From assembly GCA_017549125.1 (NCBI GenBank), contig JAFYVL010000026.1, positions 1-47,876 on the forward strand: DNA of 47,876 nucleotides. Reading direction: 5' to 3'. The translations under genes and the position numbers were made by a program. Shown piece after piece: positions 44,054-47,876 of this stretch. The number at the start of each line of letters is the position of its first letter. Within the stretch, counting starts at the first letter, position 1. The stretch comes from Oscillospiraceae bacterium. Its GTDB lineage: Bacteria > Bacillota > Clostridia > Oscillospirales > Oscillospiraceae. The notes beneath the pieces were generated by a model that did not search any database, had not been told where the DNA came from, and saw only the letters and a list, made by a program, of their open reading frames with translations.

Positions 44054-44167
44054 ATGTTCGCACCTGAAATGAAGATTGAGAAGTTTGATCTGGTTGATGT
44101 TATCACCACTTCTATCACTCCCGATGCTTGCACTGATGATGCAGCTCTGCCCTGCCTGGCTGACTAA
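44054..44167 (+). CDS. Candidate RiPP precursor peptide, 37 aa
   Basis: Very short gene with a near-perfect ribosome binding site (AAAGGAGGT, 8 bases before the ATG) and an intrinsic terminator 15 bases after the stop. The product begins MFAPEMKIEKFDLVDVITTS and continues ITPDACTDDAALPCLAD. The first ~17 residues are charged and leader-like; the last ~20 hold two Cys, four or five Thr and one Ser, which are residues that YcaO and radical SAM enzymes modify. It is in one unit with the secreted 577-aa protein and faces the radical SAM/YcaO genes, whose coding region ends 190 bases away. Seen: gene signals and composition. Inferred: precursor role. It could also be a short secreted-protein companion or a regulatory peptide. 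Confidence 0.6.
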   Translation: MFAPEMKIEKFDLVDVITTSITPDACTDDAALPCLAD

Positions 44168-44182
44168 TTTATTTGGCAAAGC

Positions 44183-44211
44183 AACCGAGCCGTTTGGCTC
44201 GGTTGTTTTTT
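44183..44211 (+). terminator. Intrinsic terminator after the peptide gene
   Basis: Perfect 9-bp stem AACCGAGCC (44183-44191) with GGCTCGGTT (44196-44204), GTTT loop, then six T (44206-44211). Confidence 0.9.
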
Positions 44212-44246
44212 AGTACAGCATGCCAAGATCATCGATATTGTAATAT

Positions 44247-44293
44247 CCATAATAATTAGGGTCAGGCTTACTGCCTGACCCTAATTATTATGG
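44247..44293. repeat. Perfect 21-bp inverted repeat
   Basis: Arms 44247-44267 and 44273-44293 are exactly complementary over 21 bases with a 5-base loop (TTACT). It sits between the convergent peptide and radical SAM units. It has no T run, so it is not a standard terminator. Confidence 0.85.
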
Positions 44294-44356
44294 TATCTAT
44301 TTTGAAATTTTCGGAATTAGTTGTAGTTTTTATCTTTATCCTTTGTGAAAATATAA

Positions 44357-45670
44357 TTAGTTGTTCTTTTTATATGTGTATATCATCATTTGTTGCGTTT
44401 TAGTATAGGTAGAGATTATATGTTGAGGATAGCATTTTCCAAGGGTACTACACTTTTTGAGCATAATACATTCAGGGTAGTAGAAGCAATTAGTACATTC
44501 TGGAATTTCCTTTGTGGTTTCCCCCCACGATTTAACTACATGCTCATCAAAATGCTCTGAGTCGATATGTCCTATATATTCACTATCGCTGTAGTGTTCA
44601 CATAATCCAATGTTTCCATCAGGGAGGATTGTGACGGAACGTCCGCTGTCTGCCATACAGTGGTATGTTTTGAATTTTGTTGAAATTGAATTCACTCTGG
44701 TGAAATTGTGTTGATCAATTACAGCTTCAATTCGTGCCATAGCTTCGTTGCGTAATTTCCATTCCTGTTCAGAATGCAGTTCTGCATTTGATGTGTTTAG
44801 ATCAAATAGATGATGAGCATAAATGAATAGATTGTTGTATCCTGCAAATTTATTACATAAATACTGAGTTAGGGATAATAAATCAGATGCATTATATACA
44901 TCCATGTTTAGACGTATTGTGAGTAAAGTATTGGTATCTAATAAACGCTGAATATTGTTAATCACAATTTCAAATGGATTATCTTCAGCATTAACATAGG
45001 CCTTGACTTTATTGTAGACTTTTTCTGTTCCGTCTAAGGTGATTTGAACCTCCTTTAGATTCCACAACTCTACAGCTTTCTTAGCAGCATCTTCGTTAAA
45101 TAGGTATCCGTTAGTAACCATAGAGGAATTGAAGGTAATTCCTTCATCTCGTAATCCTTTGCATATCGTATCTATTGCATCCTGGTTCATTAGCGGTTCG
45201 CCACCAAACCATCTTATTGTTACCTTTTTGCCTGCACAGTGATCCTTTATATATTTCACTACTTTTATTGAGGTTTCGTGACTCATTGGGGTTCTAGAAC
45301 GTCCCGCTTCAAAGCAATAAAAACATCTTGCGTTGCAATCTGTAGTAGTAAAAATAGTGTAACCGGTTATCTTTTTGAATTTTTGTTTTTTTCCTCTAAT
45401 AAGAGACTTTAGTAAATCAACATATGACTTTTCATCACATTCTTCTGGGACAATGAACCATTGATTTCTAAGTAACTCGTTTTCTGTAGCATTTTCAAAC
45501 TCTTCCTTGCTTAGTAAGACAAGCTCTCTAGTTAATAAATTAAAAAGTAGAATGCCATCATCAACCTCGGCTTCTACAAGGTATTTTAGTTTTCGATAGT
45601 TTGCCCCTTGCTTCTTGAAGCCAGCTAGCATCTGCAAAACTGTACTGTTCGCAGGTGATATGACTTTCAT
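44357..45670 (-). CDS. Radical SAM/SPASM peptide maturase
   Basis: A 437-residue enzyme. The N-terminal ~100 residues (KYLVEAEVDDGILLFNLLTR) look like the substrate-recognition part seen before many peptide-modifying radical SAM enzymes. The [4Fe-4S] motif CNARCFYC has Cys112, Cys116 and Cys119. WFGGEPLMN and VTNGYLF are core motifs. The C-terminal SPASM region has the cysteine series in LPDGNIGLCEH, CTNCFYYPEC and LKKCSTLGKCYP, for auxiliary clusters. Start ATG 45670 is chosen for AAGGAGTG 7 bases ahead; a GTG at 45679 is weaker. It follows ycaO on the same strand by 99 bases, so they form an operon. AT-rich compared with the housekeeping genes. The peptide substrate is not proven. Confidence 0.85.
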   Translation of the reverse strand: MKVISPANSTVLQMLAGFKKQGANYRKLKYLVEAEVDDGILLFNLLTRELVLLSKEEFENATENELLRNQWFIVPEECDEKSYVDLLKSLIRGKKQKFKKITGYTIFTTTDCNARCFYCFEAGRSRTPMSHETSIKVVKYIKDHCAGKKVTIRWFGGEPLMNQDAIDTICKGLRDEGITFNSSMVTNGYLFNEDAAKKAVELWNLKEVQITLDGTEKVYNKVKAYVNAEDNPFEIVINNIQRLLDTNTLLTIRLNMDVYNASDLLSLTQYLCNKFAGYNNLFIYAHHLFDLNTSNAELHSEQEWKLRNEAMARIEAVIDQHNFTRVNSISTKFKTYHCMADSGRSVTILPDGNIGLCEHYSDSEYIGHIDSEHFDEHVVKSWGETTKEIPECTNCFYYPECIMLKKCSTLGKCYPQHIISTYTKTQQMMIYTYKKNN

Positions 45671-45700
45671 ATTCTTCACTCCTTGACAATATATTATTTA

Positions 45701-45766
45701 TCATAATTCTTGCTGTATTATTTTGGCAGTATTAATCGCATAATCTGATAATCTATAATAGAACAT
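45701..45766 (-). CDS. Possible 21-aa peptide between ycaO and the radical SAM gene
   Basis: ATG 4 bases after the YcaO stop opens a frame MFYYRLSDYAINTAKIIQQE and one Leu. There is no ribosome binding site of its own, but re-initiation after the YcaO stop is possible. Listed as a weak candidate only. Confidence 0.2.
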   Translation of the reverse strand: MFYYRLSDYAINTAKIIQQEL

Positions 45767-45769
45767 ATA

Positions 45770-47587
45770 TCAATACGTGAATTGTGCCTTGTTTTGTCCT
45801 TCCGCAAATTCACCATATTTTTGTCCTGCAGCATACAACATGTTTTTACACTCTGTGTATGTGCAGTTAGATTTATTGGCACAACCGCCACAATTGGATG
45901 GATCACAGTTGAGCAAGTAACGATCATACGGAGTTTGATCCGTGCCGAGGGATTCGTATAATGTCTCAACTATTTCTTTGTTAAAGAATTTGTTCAGAAT
46001 TACACGTATTTTTTCTTCGTCAATTTTAGTGGCTTTGAACTTTAAATACATTTTGATACAAGCAAAGTACTGCTTCTTGTTGTTGTCAAGGAATTTAAAC
46101 TGCAGGAATTGCTCGATGTATCTGATCGCCTCATTATAATTCCCTAGACGATAAGATGCGTAGGAAAGTGTTGGCAATAAATAATGTAAACCTGTTGACC
46201 AATTTAGAGGGATACCGGCCAGCATGGCAAAATTATTCCGATGATTAAGGACGGTTTGGATTTTTTTATAAAACATCAGCAGGATCGAAAGATCATTATC
46301 GCTTGCTTTTATAGGATTCTTGAATACCTTTGCTGCAATATCGGCAAGTGCATATTCCTGAAGAGTCTCATTTAATCGGAAGGATCGGGATTCTGAGAAT
46401 CCGGGGACGATAAATTTGTAGCAGGGGAAGCCCAGGAAAGAGTAGTTTCTTATTAATACAGGCTTGTTAAGTTTTTTGTAATAATCCAGCACATCGGACA
46501 ACAGTTCATCGTTTGTTTTTCCACTATGATCCTCGAATTCGGTGCATTTCTTTTTGCAGGTCAATTCTTCAGCAAAGAAGTCTACTGCAAACATGCCATT
46601 GCCGGTTTCTAAAAGATTCAGTACATTATGCGCCACAGGGAAATCTGTTATCTTACTGAGGATTTGCGCACATCCATTTGCTGTAACTGTTTCGATGTTC
46701 CGTCCTTGCATAATCTCGGTGAGTGTTCTTTGAATTGCGATTTCCAGAATGGGATCAGCACCTGTATTGACAAGATAGGTCTGTGTATCCTTGTTAATGA
46801 TTCTGGTAGAAATAACCGGAATTCCGTATCCGCATGAGAAATCGAAAATCTTTACGTCCAAATTGGGATATGATCTGATCTTTTTGAGAATTTTTTGTAC
46901 AGTAGGGAATTTCTGCAGAACTTCCTCCGGGATCTCAGGGGCAGATTCACCATTGATTAATGTTGCAATATTGCCTTTTCTTTCCATGATTTCAGACAAG
47001 GCATGTACCCATGCTTCTGCCTTGGTATTACCCACGCAGCATCCGTTTGCAGAATACATATGTTCGGCAAAGCCTGCAGGCATATAGACGTACTTGTCTT
47101 CAAATAAATTATAAAACGGGATGGTTAGGATTTTATCTTCCTGTGTGCAAGCGTACATTTTACACTGTTGTGCAATCTTCTCGCGTGTTAGTCCATTTCC
47201 GTAGGACTCAATTAAATAATCCATCCATTCGCCATTTTCAATAAGCTCCTTAACTGTCATATACTTTTTATCAGGAGCATACGTATGCAGATTTAATGCA
47301 TCATCCGCCTCAATAGACTGATATTTATAAAAGAACAGTCCGCTTTGCAAGCGTTCCATAAATTCGCCATAAGCACTTGCGCGAGCAAACTCTTTTGTAA
47401 TGCCTTTTCCGTTTGAAGAAGGCTGTTGCATCCCCTTTATGTGACAAGTCAGACTCCAGCAGTTTTCAATGCCGGAATCGTGCCAGTTTTCTTCAAGCTC
47501 AATGCCTAAATCACTTAAAATAGTAATAATCTTATTAACGGTTTTTTCCGGGGATTCTTCTTTGAATTTTTCGTCTATATACTGCAT
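45770..47587 (-). CDS. YcaO-domain protein with helical repeats and C-terminal Cys cluster
   Basis: A 605-residue ATP-dependent YcaO enzyme. YcaO proteins activate a peptide amide with ATP to make azoles, thioamides or amidines. The ATP/Mg site is intact: SNGKG (58-62), GEFMER (Glu75, Glu78), VHALSEIMERKG and RTLTEIMQGR. Length and order resemble the stand-alone E. coli YcaO, including the segments SDLGIELEENW, YMPAGFAEHMYSANG and the PEIPEEVLQKFP stretch, followed by a TPR-like helical region (~440-545). Unlike that protein, as I recall it, the C-terminus carries CDPSNCGGCANKSNCTYTEC (~568-587), six Cys that could hold a metal or iron-sulfur cluster. ATG 47587 follows AGGAGGAGG. First gene of the ycaO-radical SAM operon. 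Confidence 0.87.
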   Translation of the reverse strand: MQYIDEKFKEESPEKTVNKIITILSDLGIELEENWHDSGIENCWSLTCHIKGMQQPSSNGKGITKEFARASAYGEFMERLQSGLFFYKYQSIEADDALNLHTYAPDKKYMTVKELIENGEWMDYLIESYGNGLTREKIAQQCKMYACTQEDKILTIPFYNLFEDKYVYMPAGFAEHMYSANGCCVGNTKAEAWVHALSEIMERKGNIATLINGESAPEIPEEVLQKFPTVQKILKKIRSYPNLDVKIFDFSCGYGIPVISTRIINKDTQTYLVNTGADPILEIAIQRTLTEIMQGRNIETVTANGCAQILSKITDFPVAHNVLNLLETGNGMFAVDFFAEELTCKKKCTEFEDHSGKTNDELLSDVLDYYKKLNKPVLIRNYSFLGFPCYKFIVPGFSESRSFRLNETLQEYALADIAAKVFKNPIKASDNDLSILLMFYKKIQTVLNHRNNFAMLAGIPLNWSTGLHYLLPTLSYASYRLGNYNEAIRYIEQFLQFKFLDNNKKQYFACIKMYLKFKATKIDEEKIRVILNKFFNKEIVETLYESLGTDQTPYDRYLLNCDPSNCGGCANKSNCTYTECKNMLYAAGQKYGEFAEGQNKAQFTY

Positions 47588-47611
47588 TGCAGCCTCCTCC
47601 TAAAACTACTT

Positions 47612-47630
47612 GGCACATATTTTATGTGTC
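47612..47630 (-). promoter_or_regulatory. Palindrome upstream of ycaO, possible operator
   Basis: GGCACATA (47612-47619), TTT, then TATGTGTC (47623-47630): half sites match in 7 of 8 positions. It lies 25 bases ahead of the start codon, in the leader of the message. Confidence 0.4.
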
Positions 47631-47685
47631 AAATGAGACTCTTTTTTGATAACCATGTTGCAATTATACAACACATCTATTTTAC

Positions 47686-47714
47686 AATATAACATATTAG
47701 CGTATAAAATGCAA
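47686..47714 (-). promoter_or_regulatory. Putative sigma-A promoter of the ycaO operon
   Basis: Minus strand TTGCAT (47714-47709), 17 bp, TATATT (47691-47686). The stretch 47715-47876 beyond it holds no gene I can support; a GC-rich fold-back AGAGCG/CGCTCT lies around 47815-47837. Confidence 0.65.
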
Positions 47715-47876
47715 CCGATATTTCAATAAGACAAGACAGACTAACTATTAAAAGTCAAGCCCTAAATTAAGAAAAATTCATAGATCGATTACAACCACAA
47801 AATGGCATGACAAGTAGAGCGTCGCGTGCGGCGCTCTGCGAAAAAATTAGCAAAAGTTTTAGGCTGATTTACGGTA

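Noticed and set aside
47588-47876. Precursor peptide upstream of ycaO
   Set aside because: Only 13- and 16-codon frames exist on the minus strand there, without ribosome binding sites; neither looks like a precursor.

Overview
The window looks like the chromosome of a spore-forming Clostridium-class Firmicute, most likely a gut Oscillospirales (Ruminococcaceae/Oscillospiraceae) species. The reasons are strong AGGAGG ribosome binding sites, sigma-A promoters of TTGACA/TATAAT type, the genes whiA, spoIIID, ylxM-ffh and yqhQ, many secreted InlB/Big2/lectin-type proteins, and short palindromic repeats between genes. This placement is inference from gene content; there is no rRNA gene in the window.

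Layout. 1-1062: end of the ATP synthase operon (atpD, atpC). 1247-5506 (minus): a large secreted clan CD-like peptidase with surface repeats, cut in two by one in-frame TAA. 5687-7699: a small membrane protein, a catalytically degenerate PyrF homologue, a small lipoprotein and a four-cluster ferredoxin. 7814-22210: twelve tightly packed genes (murB, whiA, dnaE, lipoprotein, response regulator, histidine kinase, yqhQ, prmC, recA, recX, rimO, pgsA) between one good promoter and one strong terminator. 22340-27858: two translationally coupled genes for very large exported proteins that share a lectin-like domain; the second ends in a glycerophosphodiesterase. 28177-32159 (minus): zinc-type ABC transporter operon continuing into trmO and a polysaccharide deacetylase. 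32280-33472 (minus): an SH3 lipoprotein and a small unknown protein. 33681-37992: an acetyltransferase and the ylxM-ffh-rpsP-khpA-rimM-trmD translation/secretion operon. 38057-39837: tRNA-Leu(GAG), rsmE, rlmH, and spoIIID behind a convincing sigma-E promoter. 40038-41273: an AI-2E family permease. 41274-42053: a repeat-packed intergenic region with a 168-bp tandem duplication. 42054-44211: a promoter, a roughly 170-nt leader, a secreted 577-aa protein and a 37-aa Cys/Thr-containing peptide. 44357-47587 (minus): a SPASM radical SAM enzyme and a YcaO enzyme.

The most promising undescribed system is at the right end. A peptide with leader-like and core-like halves is co-directional with a surface protein and faces a YcaO plus radical SAM pair, separated from it by a perfect 21-bp stem. 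The pair is AT-rich compared with its neighbours, which suggests transfer. The YcaO has the architecture of the stand-alone E. coli protein but carries an extra C-terminal cysteine cluster. Whether the 37-aa peptide is its substrate is inference.

Most housekeeping genes can be assigned with confidence from motifs. Functions of the exported proteins are domain-level only.
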